Shown: positions 51,687 through 60,496, counted from the first letter of the stretch. The stretch is 64,000 nt of DNA from Fervidibacter sinensis (GCA_032161045.1 JAVHTH010000001.1), one strand, 5' to 3'. Notes: generated by a model not told the origin, from the letters alone. Numbers and translations are program-made.

Positions 51687-54443
51687 TCACTCAAGTTGTA
51701 GCGGCACCAAACGATAAGGCTCAAAGACTGAAATCCACCTTGGACTGTTCGGCTCAATTTGCAAGTAAATCGCTAAACCTATTTGCTCGCCCGAATGCAA
51801 AGTCAGCCCGATCGCTTCCGCCCTGCGAATACTAACAGCGAGTTCGTATCTTTTTGCCCCTTCATCCTTTTGCAGCGACACCTGAACATTCTCCATCGGG
51901 ATGAGCGCCCTATCGGCGAACGGCCACCTATCAGGTGAACCCGCATTATTGACGCTGACATCAAGGTTTGCCTTCAACGAGTTCCAGTCCGGGCGAATTC
52001 TCACATCAAGGTTGTCGGCGCCGACATAGTAGCCGTTAGCAAGACAGTCAAGTTGAAGGTGGACAAGGGCGACGGGCTCGTTGAATACGAACCGAAACAT
52101 CAACCGCTCACCATTATGGCTCAAAAAGATTTCGCCCCTGAAAGGCTGTAAGGGTCGCTCAACCTTAATAGGCATTGGAACATCTGTCAAGTCTTCTTCA
52201 ACCCAAAACCAAATCTTGTCCCGTGTCCCTTGTCCCCTGTCCCGTTCAATGATCGGCTTACACGCATAAATCGGCAAGGGATCATTACTGTCAACAATCC
52301 CGTCACCGTCGCTATCAGGGTTGGTCGGGTTTGGCAGCACATACTTTGCCCTTGCATTAATCTCTGTCGGCCAAACCAGCATCTCCCAAACCCAAGTGAA
52401 AGCCAAAACTTCGTCAAGGTCGGTCAACCCATCGGCATCTGTGTCCTTCAACAACGGGTTACTTCCAAATCGCTTCTCGTCCAAAGGCACTGCTGGACAA
52501 TCATCTGGGATTCCATCTTCGTCAGCGTCATCAGCGACGACGACATGTCCGAACTTGTTGACAAACCATAAACTCAGGTTGCCATTGTGCCAGTTCCGCA
52601 AAATCCAAGCGTTGCCGTTGTAGTGCTCACCGAAGTTATCGGCAAACCCGTCTGGCGTGATAGCGAAATGGTTGAACGGGTATTCGGGATAGCCGCTTTC
52701 GTGAAACTGACTGTCAAGTTGGTGGTGAAATTCGTGGACAAATAGCCAAGCAGGGTCGTGACCGCCAAGAAAGTGGGAACTGCCGGGGCGCATGTCAGCG
52801 CCGTAGGTTCCGCCACCACTTGGGGCGAACTCGTAGCGCTTCGCTTTTGAGTTCCAAACTCGCTCACAAGTGATCTCAACGACTGCGGGATATTCGTCAA
52901 GCGACCTGCCCCGCAATTTCAGCAGTGCTTCCAAATCACGACGCCAATCCTTTTGCGGGGGTTCGTTTTTGCCAACTGTGATGCGCTTCGTGACGATAAA
53001 CCAATCGCAGTCAAGCCAAAGTTTCATGTGGGAGTTGCACCAGTAAAAGAGTTGAGCCATTTCAACTTCTCGTCGCAAGTAGTCAAGATAGGCTCGGTCA
53101 ATAGGTGGCGCTGATGGGGCATCGGGCGTGAGCGAATCAACATTGACCACATCAGCGTAAACGAGAACAGCGACGGGGACTCGCAAGAACATCGTTTTGC
53201 CTTTCGGCGGCTCGGTGGCAAAGGCGAATTCAAAGGAAAAGGCATTAGGGGTTGGGGATTGGAGAGCGGAGATTTCATGACAGTTAGGAAGCAAAATTCG
53301 CAGCCTGTATGCAGTTGCGGGCTTTAGGTTCCGCAACAAAACTCGGTGGCGAGTTCGCTTCCCTGACAATTTGACTTGCTGCCAAATTTGTTCGTTAGCG
53401 GGGCGAAACTCCAAAAGCGTTTCAGTTGGAAAAGGTGTTTCCCAAATCACAGTGGCTTCAGTTTGAGTTGCAACGATTTGCGGTCTCGTCGGTAATTTGA
53501 AATCGGCTGGTAAAATCAAAACTCGGTTACCAGTTGCGACAGCGAGCAAACCCGTTTTCAAGGTGACATCAAAATCCCAAGCGGGCGAGTGCGGTTCGCC
53601 TAACCTGCCCAAAGCAAAAACTGGTGGGACTTGGTTGTTTGCAAAGACCGAATTTCGGCTCGGTTTGCCATCGGGAGTGCGATGCCCTGAATGGATCGCT
53701 ATGACTTCGCGTTCTGTGCCTTCAAGGAAGCCGGAGAAAATGCGCCACTTTGGGCTTGACAGTTCGTTCAACCTTGTTCGCTTGAGTTCTCCCGAAAACG
53801 AACTGAGCGCCCAAAGTTCCGAGCCGATAACATCCACGCTTCGGCATGTCCAAAATCCACCCAAAGTTTTTGGCTCACGCGGTTGCACTTCCTTCCTTTC
53901 GGCGTCAAAACGGAAAACCTTGATTTCACCGCTGTCATCCGCAACGAACACGGTGCCATCGTCTGCAACCGCAACATCTGAAGGAATGTTGAGACCTTCG
54001 CCGAAAGAAGCCATTTGCTTGCCGTCAAGGGTTAAGATGACGACTTTGCGGGTTTCTGCATCGGTGACGAAAAGCCAATTTCGCCAAATTGTCAGTCCAA
54101 TTGGTCTTTTGAAACCCGCAATAACTCGCACTCGCTCAAACCTGTTTCCCCTGAAACGCAAAATTGTCAATTGCCCTTTTCCGCTCTCGCAAACTGCAAC
54201 CTTTTCGTTGTCAAGCCATATCAACTTTTGAGGGGCATCAAGCCCACTTGCGACAGCCAACAGGTGCCAACAACCGTTGCGCAATGCAAATACGATGACG
54301 CGGTTGTTACCTGTGTCGCTCACAGCCAATTTCGTCCCGCTCGGAGAGAAAGCGACTCCTTGGGGTTGCTTCAGCGGTTGCGCCAAAGCGAGCGAACTAA
54401 GGAGAACCAAGCCGACCACCACAGCATGCATACCAACACGCAT
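51687..54443 (-). CDS. secreted multidomain protein: NHL propeller, metalloprotease-like domain, calcium repeats
   Basis: This 918-residue exported protein has a signal peptide (LVLLSSLALAQP, end ~22). Residues ~25-330 are NHL/beta-propeller repeats (PQGVAFSPSGTKLAVSDTGNNRVIVF). Next is a fibronectin type III-like stretch (LKPATAYRLRI). Residues ~440-640 contain the zinc-protease motif HEFHH (570-574), with DGFADNFGEHYNG following. Then come three thrombospondin-type-3-like calcium repeats (DEDGIPDDCP, DTDADGLTDLDE, DSDGDGIVDSNDP). The last ~170 residues look like a carbohydrate-binding (CBM9/DOMON-like) sandwich. An in-frame heptamer repeat lies at 52216-52245. It is probably a surface enzyme for glycoprotein or polymer breakdown. 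Confidence 0.75.
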   Translation of the reverse strand: MRVGMHAVVVGLVLLSSLALAQPLKQPQGVAFSPSGTKLAVSDTGNNRVIVFALRNGCWHLLAVASGLDAPQKLIWLDNEKVAVCESGKGQLTILRFRGNRFERVRVIAGFKRPIGLTIWRNWLFVTDAETRKVVILTLDGKQMASFGEGLNIPSDVAVADDGTVFVADDSGEIKVFRFDAERKEVQPREPKTLGGFWTCRSVDVIGSELWALSSFSGELKRTRLNELSSPKWRIFSGFLEGTEREVIAIHSGHRTPDGKPSRNSVFANNQVPPVFALGRLGEPHSPAWDFDVTLKTGLLAVATGNRVLILPADFKLPTRPQIVATQTEATVIWETPFPTETLLEFRPANEQIWQQVKLSGKRTRHRVLLRNLKPATAYRLRILLPNCHEISALQSPTPNAFSFEFAFATEPPKGKTMFLRVPVAVLVYADVVNVDSLTPDAPSAPPIDRAYLDYLRREVEMAQLFYWCNSHMKLWLDCDWFIVTKRITVGKNEPPQKDWRRDLEALLKLRGRSLDEYPAVVEITCERVWNSKAKRYEFAPSGGGTYGADMRPGSSHFLGGHDPAWLFVHEFHHQLDSQFHESGYPEYPFNHFAITPDGFADNFGEHYNGNAWILRNWHNGNLSLWFVNKFGHVVVADDADEDGIPDDCPAVPLDEKRFGSNPLLKDTDADGLTDLDEVLAFTWVWEMLVWPTEINARAKYVLPNPTNPDSDGDGIVDSNDPLPIYACKPIIERDRGQGTRDKIWFWVEEDLTDVPMPIKVERPLQPFRGEIFLSHNGERLMFRFVFNEPVALVHLQLDCLANGYYVGADNLDVRIRPDWNSLKANLDVSVNNAGSPDRWPFADRALIPMENVQVSLQKDEGAKRYELAVSIRRAEAIGLTLHSGEQIGLAIYLQIEPNSPRWISVFEPYRLVPLQLE
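52216..52245 (-). repeat. G-rich heptamer repeat in coding frame
   Basis: On the minus strand four copies of GGGACAN (N being G, A, C, A) run in tandem inside the metalloprotease-like gene, read as RDRGQGTRDK. It lies in a linker between the calcium repeats and the binding domain. Confidence 0.7.
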
Positions 54444-54630
54444 TCGTCATCGCCCCCTTGAACATGTGTTGCTCCCAAACAAGGATGGCACAATGGAAGC
54501 CACTTTTAAAAACCGTCAAGTTTTGGGTAGTCGTTAACACTCCGCTGGCTCAAATTTACGCGCTAAGGGCATGCAATAAAATATCTGTCGGAAGAGTTGT
54601 GGGTGGCTTGGTAGCAAGAGGTGACCAGAA

Positions 54631-54891
54631 ATGAAGCCACCAAACTTTGTCCGATGTAGACCCGTCGGAGTTCTGAGTTTAGCGTTTGCGTGGTTAGTTG
54701 TGGTTGTTCTCTTAGCCATCGTGGAGCCAGTTGAACCAAAACACTTGTGCGACTTTGCTTCCTTCTGGTTTCGTCTACTTTACGCAGTTATCGGCATACC
54801 TTCACTTTTAGCACTCCTTTGGTCACTTTGGGCGCAAGTCATCGCCGATGAAAGGGGTTTGCGGTGGCGGTTGGGGTGGCAATGGAAGTAA
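54631..54891 (+). CDS. PH-like membrane protein, N-terminal part of gene broken by TAA
   Basis: The 86-residue frame has two hydrophobic segments (about 10-30 and 45-68) and ends in ADERGLRWRLGWQWK followed by TAA. The very next codon continues the same frame as VSWEEIADFY. DERGxxWRLxxxWxxVSWxEIxDFY is a typical strand-turn-strand of bacterial PH-like domains, so the TAA at 54889-54891 interrupts a single gene of about 464 codons. GAGGTGACC precedes the ATG. Confidence 0.6.
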   Translation: MKPPNFVRCRPVGVLSLAFAWLVVVVLLAIVEPVEPKHLCDFASFWFRLLYAVIGIPSLLALLWSLWAQVIADERGLRWRLGWQWK

Positions 54892-56025
54892 GTGTCGTGG
54901 GAAGAAATTGCCGACTTCTACACACAGATAGGACGGAAAGCGAATTGGTCAGTTATTGAAACGAGGCAAGGAAACCTTCGGCTTCATGAAGGGCTTTGGA
55001 ACAATTTGCGTGAATTGCGGGATATCGTGCAAAGGAAAGCCACGAATGCAAAAACAACTGAGTGGGCAATTTACGGTTCTCGCCCTTGTGATTTACCCCG
55101 TGAGTTCCGATATGACGAGCAGCGAATTCGCGAACTTTTGCAAAGTTTTTGGATAGCGCTTGCAATGCTTGCTTTTCTCGTTGCGCTCGTTGCCTACTTG
55201 CTCATCAAATCGCTACCACCAAAAGACTTGTTACACCTTTATTGGTGGCGTCCAGCAGTAGCAATGGTAATGATTGTCCTTTGCTCACTTTTGATTTTAC
55301 CTTCGGCGTCGCTGAGAGAACTTGCAAGGGACGGGCAACGGAGGTTTCACCACCGCATCATCGTCACTAATAACGGTGTCATTTTTGACGGTGGCGAAAA
55401 GCAAATTGAGGCTTGTTGGGATGAAGTGACCGATTATTTCGTTGCCCAATTTGGACGATGGGTCAAAATCCCTGCTCGCTGTGTTGTCGTCACGGAAAAG
55501 GGTTCATTTGATTTCACGACGATGCTCAAAGATTACAAGGTGTTGAAACGGCTCATTGAGCAAAACGCAAGGAATGCGTCAGTGAAAGGTTGGCGATTGG
55601 AAGGGGAGCGATTAGGGAAGCCGATGCAACAGCATGGCGCAATGGTTTTCCACTACCGAACCCGCTCAAACTGCGCCTTGCTTTTGGTTGGGACTGGATT
55701 AGCACTTTTGGTTTTTGTAGTGGCGTTGATGCGAAAAGATGTGGCTGGATTTGTTTTAACCGCTGTCCTTGCTATACCGACAATCTGGTTTTGGTGGCGA
55801 TACTTTACAGTAGCCATCGTTCTTGACGAACGAGGAATCACTCAAATTGCCCCGTTCAGCAAGCGCTTCATCGCATGGGACGATGTTCAAAGTCATTCTG
55901 TTGAGGGAAGCGATTTGTTTGGCATTGTCACAGGTTCGCAAAAGCGAATTGTTTTCTGGTTTAGCATCAGCGATTACAAGGTCTTAGGTGCGGAAATTAA
56001 ACGCCGACTGAAAAGTCGCAAATGA
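54892..56025 (+). CDS. PH-like membrane protein, C-terminal part of the broken gene
   Basis: The 377 residues following the TAA hold the rest of the first PH-like domain, then a membrane hairpin (about 82-120), a second PH-like domain with IEACWDEVTDYF, another membrane pair (about 255-300), and a third domain (VLDERGITQIAPFSKRFIAWDDVQ). So the restored protein alternates membrane hairpins and PH-like strands three times. If expressed from its GTG it would need its own start, but no ribosome site is seen. The role is unknown. Confidence 0.65.
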   Translation: MSWEEIADFYTQIGRKANWSVIETRQGNLRLHEGLWNNLRELRDIVQRKATNAKTTEWAIYGSRPCDLPREFRYDEQRIRELLQSFWIALAMLAFLVALVAYLLIKSLPPKDLLHLYWWRPAVAMVMIVLCSLLILPSASLRELARDGQRRFHHRIIVTNNGVIFDGGEKQIEACWDEVTDYFVAQFGRWVKIPARCVVVTEKGSFDFTTMLKDYKVLKRLIEQNARNASVKGWRLEGERLGKPMQQHGAMVFHYRTRSNCALLLVGTGLALLVFVVALMRKDVAGFVLTAVLAIPTIWFWWRYFTVAIVLDERGITQIAPFSKRFIAWDDVQSHSVEGSDLFGIVTGSQKRIVFWFSISDYKVLGAEIKRRLKSRK

Positions 56026-56081
56026 CGAAGCAAAATACTATCGGCGTTGCTTCCGACTTCGCGAAGGAAGGTGACTAACTG

Positions 56082-56282
56082 ATGACCAAAACCGAGATGG
56101 CTCACATTTGGCTTGACAAAAACGGGACGGCTTGGATTGATGACACAAGTGTCAAGGTCACAGAGGTTGTGCTGTGGCATCTGGCTTATGGGTGGAGTCC
56201 TGCCGAAATTCACTTTCAGAACTCAAATTTTTCGTTGGCTCAAATTCACGCTGCCCTTGCCTACTACTATGACCACAAATAA
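56082..56282 (+). CDS. DUF433-family antitoxin-like protein
   Basis: This 66-residue protein resembles DUF433 (VapB45-like antitoxins): IWLDKNGTAWIDDTSVKVTEVVLWHLAYGWSPAEI, then LAQIHAALAYYYDHK, with a predicted winged-helix/MarR-like fold. Such genes usually pair with a PIN-domain toxin (DUF5615) directly downstream; here the next gene is the glycosidase-like one, so the toxin is missing. GGAAGGTGAC precedes the ATG. Confidence 0.75.
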   Translation: MTKTEMAHIWLDKNGTAWIDDTSVKVTEVVLWHLAYGWSPAEIHFQNSNFSLAQIHAALAYYYDHK

Positions 56283-56300
56283 GCCACAGTTGGGGTTCAG

Positions 56301-56324
56301 CGGGAGCCTCACCCTCCCGTGCCA
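56301..56324. repeat. GC-rich dispersed repeat
   Basis: GCGGGAGCCTCACCCTCCCG is the reverse complement of the arm found at 22680 (GGGAGGGTGAGGCTCC). It lies between the DUF433 gene and the glycosidase-like gene. Confidence 0.5.
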
Positions 56325-56388
56325 CTGCCCATCCGCATGACTGCCCATTGTTCTTCCCCATCGCCACAATTTTTGATGGTGATGCGGG

Positions 56389-59300
56389 ATGAAGATGAAA
56401 GCCTTGGTGGCGATTGCAATGATGATGGCATCAATCGGGTGGGCGCAAACGCTCTCAACAAAAGATGGGTTGCGAATTTCGTTTGCCCCTGATGGAACTC
56501 TTCGGCAAGTTCAAATTGTCCGCAAAGGTTTCTTCGGTATGGGTGGCTTTCTCGTCGCCGAACCAACGGAACCAGAAAAGTTGCAATGGACGCTGCTGAA
56601 AGGCAATGCGGAGCGCAAGGGCGATACATTGGTGCTGCAACTTGGCGGCATCGGATTGGAACTGACTGCGACTTTTGTTGAGCGCCCAGATGCAATTTTC
56701 TGCGAAGGCTCAATTCGCAACTTGACAAATTCCGACCGAGCGATCGTCCTCGCTTTTGCCTTGCCATTGAATGCGAGTGGGTGGCAGTGGTGGGACAACC
56801 TGCGAACTGCTCGCAGGGTTGATGAGAAACTGTCAACACGATACACTGCGACAGTGCGCTACGGAAATCGCGGCGAACATTCGCCTTATCCGTTTTGCGC
56901 ACTCAACGCTGAAGATGTGGGCATCGCCATGGGCATCGCCCTTGATTTGCCCGTTGTCCATCGCTTTGTTTACGATACCGCACAAAAGCACTTGCGAATT
57001 GAATGGGACTTTGGGCTTTCTCCAGATGGAGGGACGAGGGACGCGGGACGGGGGACGCGTGAACGGCAACCTAACACAGCGGTTTTTAAATTTGCGATTT
57101 ACGCCCTTGATGAGCCGAGATGGGGCATGAGGGCTGCCGCTGATAAGTTCTACCGCTTGTTTCCTGAAAGTTTCCGTGTGCGAGTTAAGCGTTTCGGCAT
57201 TTGGATGCCTTTCACCGACATCACGAAAATCGCTGACTTTGAGGACTTTGGCTTCGCCTACCACGAAGGCGCTCAAAACCCAGACTTCAACCGCCAACAC
57301 GGCTTTTACAACTTCCGCTACGAAGAACCTTGGTCGGCATGGTTTTTCTTGCCGCCTGATGCTCCAACAAATTTGACAGTTGAGCAACTTTTCGCTTACC
57401 CGAACAAGCACGAGCAGCATCCAAACCTTGCCGAAATTGTCAAGACTTGTGGCATTCAGGATGAACAAGGTCGCTTTTCAATGCGAGTTGAAAAGACCGA
57501 CCCAGTTCATTGGGCTGGTGGGCAAACACTTTACAACTTTCTCGTCAACGCTGACCCAGATATTGGGCGGGACGAGGGACGAGGGACGGGGGACGGGGAA
57601 ACAAAGGCGAAAGCGATGAACAGAACTCTGCAAACAGTTTTGAGCGATGAACGGCTTGATGGAGTTTACTTTGATGGTTTCGGCGAATGGGTGATGCCGA
57701 ACGAAAACTATCGGCGCGACCATTGGCGTGTTGCCGATTTCCCGCTGACTTTCAGTTGGCGGACGAAACAACCAACGCAACTCGCAGCCTTTGGCATTTA
57801 CGAGTATCTCGCTTACGCTGCTGAGCAACTTCACGCTGCTGGCAAGTTAGTCATGGCGAACGGTTTCGGCTACGGCTTCCCTTTTCATGCCCACTGGGTT
57901 GATGTTGGTGGCAACGAAATTCGTTGGACGAGACAGCGAGACGATTTTGCCTTTTTTGACTACCGACGGGTTTTGGCTTACCGAAAACCTTTCCTGCCGC
58001 TCAACAATGAGTTCTTTGACCGAGAGTTCACCGCTGAAGTCGCTGAAGACTACTTCCGCTGGGCGCTCTTTTACGGCTTCCCGCCGTCTTGTTTTGCGCC
58101 CGGTGCAGGTGCTTTCGGCAATTACTGGAACAACCCCGAATTTCATAACCGAGACCGCCACTTGTTCCGCAGGTATGTCCCGCTCATCGTTCGTTTGTGC
58201 GAAGCGGGCTGGGAGCCCGTAACTCATGCGTTAAGCGACAACGAGAAAGTTTTGGTGGAAAGGTTTGGGCGGTGGAGCGAAGGTAATTTGCACTTTACCG
58301 TCTATAACGCAAGCGACCAAATGCAAAACGCTGTCGTCGCTATTGACGCTGCAAAGTTAGGTTTGAGTGAACGGGATATCCGCAATTTGACAATTTGGGT
58401 GCTGACCGATTTGAAGCAGTTTCCGTTTGCTGTCCGCGAAACTAAATTTTCGCGCTTGACAATTTTGCTCGGTGGGACTTTGGCACCGCGGGAAACTGCG
58501 TTGCTTTGGTTGGCTCCGAATGAGGCAAGTGCGATGAACGAACTTGCCAAGTTAGCGAAAGTGCACTTGCAGCGGGCTGTCAGCAAATCGCAGCGGCGAA
58601 CTCAAGCGACCGATGGATTGAAAGCGGCGACTAAGCAATCTGCTGAAGCGCAGCCGAAAATGCTTGCTGATTGGGTAAATTGGCTTGCACAATTGCAAAA
58701 GTTGCAAGTTGAATGGCAACAGCAACCAGATGGGGCAAGCATCGCAGCAGATTTCGCGGAAGCCAACCGAATTGTTGGGGCAATGGTGCGAGAACTCTTG
58801 TCACTGCAAACTGAGGCGGTTTTGCCTCACGAAGTCACCACGGGCGAAATCTTGCGAATCCCCGTTGATGTCAGGAACGCGGGCAAAGAAGTTCTGAAAG
58901 ATGCAAAGTTGATCGCAATTTTTGCCAGTCCCCAGTCCCCGATCCCCAGTCCCCAAATCGCTGAACTTAAACTGGGCGATTTGAAGCCGAGGGAACTTCG
59001 GCGCGAACTTTTGATGCTGAAAGTGCCTGAGGAGTTGGTAAACAAGCGGGCAGTTTTGCAAGTGTCATTGCAAGCAACGGTCATGGATGTAACGGTGAAT
59101 TTGCCCATTGACGAAGTTACCGTCAAAGTTCTGCCTCAAATGGAGATTTCAGTTTCGCAATTTGGCGGTGAGCCGAGTATTTTGGTTCGCATTCGCAACA
59201 ACACGGGCGAAAGCCGAAAGGGTCAAATCAAGGTGACTTCGCCATTGGAATTCGTTGAACGAACCGTCACACTCAAAGCCCGCATGACAACTGAGGTGAA

Positions 59301-60282
59301 ACTGACTGCCATTAAGCCACCGACGGAAATGCAGTTGGCAAGCGCAAAAGTTGAAGTTACATGGGACGAGGGACGCGGGACGAGGGACGGGGTGACGAAA
59401 TGGATTTCGCTGATTGCGACGCCGATTGAAAGCAATTTGCTGCGTAACGGTTCGTTTGAGGATGGCGATAAAACGCCGCTACCAAATTGGGGTTTTTACG
59501 GCGTTGGCTACAAATTAAGCAACGACGCCGTTGACGGCAAGCAAAGCATAGTTTGCGAAAGCAACAACACGCAAACGATGAGGGGCGCAATGCAAATCGT
59601 TGCGCTCAATCAAACCGAACCTTTGCCGCTGATTTTGCATGGGTTCAGCAAATGTGAAAATGTCTTTCCAACGCACTTGAGTGGTGACTATTCGCTTTAC
59701 CTTGACGCCCGTTATGTTGACGGTTCACCACTCTGGGGCGAAATCGTGCCATTTGACGGGACAAGGGACACGGGGCGTGGGACGGGTTGGCAGTGGGGAT
59801 GGAGGTTGATTGTGCCTGAAAAGCCGCTGCGAGAAGCGATTGTTTATGCGCTCTTTCGCTACCGTAGCGGGCGAGCGTGGTTTGACAGCGTTTACTTAAG
59901 CGAACTCCGATTGCCACCGAGTTTGAAAGCAGCAGTATCGGAGGGTTCGGCTCCTGCCGAGCCGAAAAATTTTGTCGCTTCTCTAACCGATGGCGATTTC
60001 CGAACTGTTTGGGAAGGAAGTGGCGAAAAGCAAATTGTGCTCACCTTGCAATCACCAACAACGGTCAGCCAAGTTGCGATTTGGTGGCATCGCCCAGAAA
60101 GGCGTTCGGAATTTGTGAGGGTTGAAATCTGGGCTGATGGCAAATGGCAAACAGTTGCGGAGCGACCAACCGATGCCGACACATGGTTGACAGTTTTGGA
60201 TTTCGCTGTAACGGAGACCTCAAGATTGCGCATCACATTCCAAGGAACGAATTACTCAGTGCGGGAAGTTGAATTGCGTTAG
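56389..60282 (+). CDS. large secreted glycoside-hydrolase-like protein with discoidin-like C terminus
   Basis: This 1297-residue exported protein has a signal peptide ending near SIGWAQ. Residues ~20-230 form a beta-sandwich as in N-terminal domains of large glycosidases. Residues ~240-620 look like a TIM barrel, with DGVYFDGFGEW (Asp424, Asp429) and YLAYAAEQLHAAGKLVMANGFGYGF, which resemble acid-bearing strand ends; no GH family is certain. A helical linker, two beta-rich domains (about 800-1020), a lectin-like domain (LLRNGSFEDGDKTPLPNWGFYG) and an F5/8-type C domain at the end follow. Five low-complexity inserts (four G-rich heptamer runs and one APAEP copy) and one CCAGTCC run lie in linkers. 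It probably acts on plant or bacterial polysaccharide. Confidence 0.7.
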   Translation: MKMKALVAIAMMMASIGWAQTLSTKDGLRISFAPDGTLRQVQIVRKGFFGMGGFLVAEPTEPEKLQWTLLKGNAERKGDTLVLQLGGIGLELTATFVERPDAIFCEGSIRNLTNSDRAIVLAFALPLNASGWQWWDNLRTARRVDEKLSTRYTATVRYGNRGEHSPYPFCALNAEDVGIAMGIALDLPVVHRFVYDTAQKHLRIEWDFGLSPDGGTRDAGRGTRERQPNTAVFKFAIYALDEPRWGMRAAADKFYRLFPESFRVRVKRFGIWMPFTDITKIADFEDFGFAYHEGAQNPDFNRQHGFYNFRYEEPWSAWFFLPPDAPTNLTVEQLFAYPNKHEQHPNLAEIVKTCGIQDEQGRFSMRVEKTDPVHWAGGQTLYNFLVNADPDIGRDEGRGTGDGETKAKAMNRTLQTVLSDERLDGVYFDGFGEWVMPNENYRRDHWRVADFPLTFSWRTKQPTQLAAFGIYEYLAYAAEQLHAAGKLVMANGFGYGFPFHAHWVDVGGNEIRWTRQRDDFAFFDYRRVLAYRKPFLPLNNEFFDREFTAEVAEDYFRWALFYGFPPSCFAPGAGAFGNYWNNPEFHNRDRHLFRRYVPLIVRLCEAGWEPVTHALSDNEKVLVERFGRWSEGNLHFTVYNASDQMQNAVVAIDAAKLGLSERDIRNLTIWVLTDLKQFPFAVRETKFSRLTILLGGTLAPRETALLWLAPNEASAMNELAKLAKVHLQRAVSKSQRRTQATDGLKAATKQSAEAQPKMLADWVNWLAQLQKLQVEWQQQPDGASIAADFAEANRIVGAMVRELLSLQTEAVLPHEVTTGEILRIPVDVRNAGKEVLKDAKLIAIFASPQSPIPSPQIAELKLGDLKPRELRRELLMLKVPEELVNKRAVLQVSLQATVMDVTVNLPIDEVTVKVLPQMEISVSQFGGEPSILVRIRNNTGESRKGQIKVTSPLEFVERTVTLKARMTTEVKLTAIKPPTEMQLASAKVEVTWDEGRGTRDGVTKWISLIATPIESNLLRNGSFEDGDKTPLPNWGFYGVGYKLSNDAVDGKQSIVCESNNTQTMRGAMQIVALNQTEPLPLILHGFSKCENVFPTHLSGDYSLYLDARYVDGSPLWGEIVPFDGTRDTGRGTGWQWGWRLIVPEKPLREAIVYALFRYRSGRAWFDSVYLSELRLPPSLKAAVSEGSAPAEPKNFVASLTDGDFRTVWEGSGEKQIVLTLQSPTTVSQVAIWWHRPERRSEFVRVEIWADGKWQTVAERPTDADTWLTVLDFAVTETSRLRITFQGTNYSVREVELR
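57031..57058 (+). repeat. G-rich heptamer repeat in coding frame
   Basis: Four tandem copies of GGGACGN (A, C, G, C) code for GTRDAGRGTRE in a linker of the glycosidase-like protein. Confidence 0.75.
57569..57596 (+). repeat. G-rich heptamer repeat in coding frame
   Basis: Four tandem copies of GGGACGN (A, A, G, G) code for RDEGRGTGDG in the same gene. Confidence 0.75.
58925..58952 (+). repeat. C-rich heptamer repeat in coding frame
   Basis: CCAGTCC, CCAGTCC, CCGATCC and CCAGTCC in tandem code for SPQSPIPSPQ. On the other strand this is a G-rich heptamer, related in period but not in sequence to the GGGACGN runs. Confidence 0.75.
59363..59390 (+). repeat. G-rich heptamer repeat in coding frame
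   Basis: Four tandem copies of GGGACGN (A, C, A, G) code for DEGRGTRDG between two beta domains. Confidence 0.75.
59758..59785 (+). repeat. G-rich heptamer repeat in coding frame
   Basis: Four imperfect heptamers (GGGACAA, GGGACAC, GGGGCGT, GGGACGG) code for GTRDTGRGTG. Confidence 0.7.
59938..59964 (+). repeat. dispersed repeat inserted in coding frame (SEGSAPAEP)
   Basis: This is the second in-frame copy of the GGCTCCTGCCGAGCC element, read as SEGSAPAEP just before the discoidin-like domain, comparable to the copy at 49284. Confidence 0.75.
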
Positions 60283-60409
60283 TGGGTTGATCAGGCGGCA
60301 CATTACCTGACTTGACAACCTGCCGACTTGGTGGGAGACTCATATCTGTGAGTGTGAGGCTTCTGTTGAACTTTTGGTTCACCTCACCAGTAGGAATCAC
60401 GCAGTTGGA

Positions 60410-60496
60410 TGTAGGGGCGGCTGCTAAGCCGCCCGCAGGGACGGTTTTAACTCCTTACAAGGGATGTTTTCAGGCAAACTATCGTCCGCCCCTACA
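60410..60496. mobile_element. 87-bp miniature inverted-repeat element
   Basis: Perfect 11-bp ends TGTAGGGGCGG and CCGCCCCTACA bracket an AT-richer middle with an extra hairpin (GGGGCGGC, GCCGCCC). The ends match those of the double-hairpin arrays at 42 and 51 kb, so these belong to one family. No target duplication is clear. It lies in the 308-base gap between two genes; the rest of that gap shows nothing recognisable. Confidence 0.65.

Noticed and set aside
51019..51717. Open frame of 232 codons on the + strand
   Set aside because: It runs across the hairpin repeats and the antisense strand of tmRNA, has no ribosome site and shows only repeat-derived residues.
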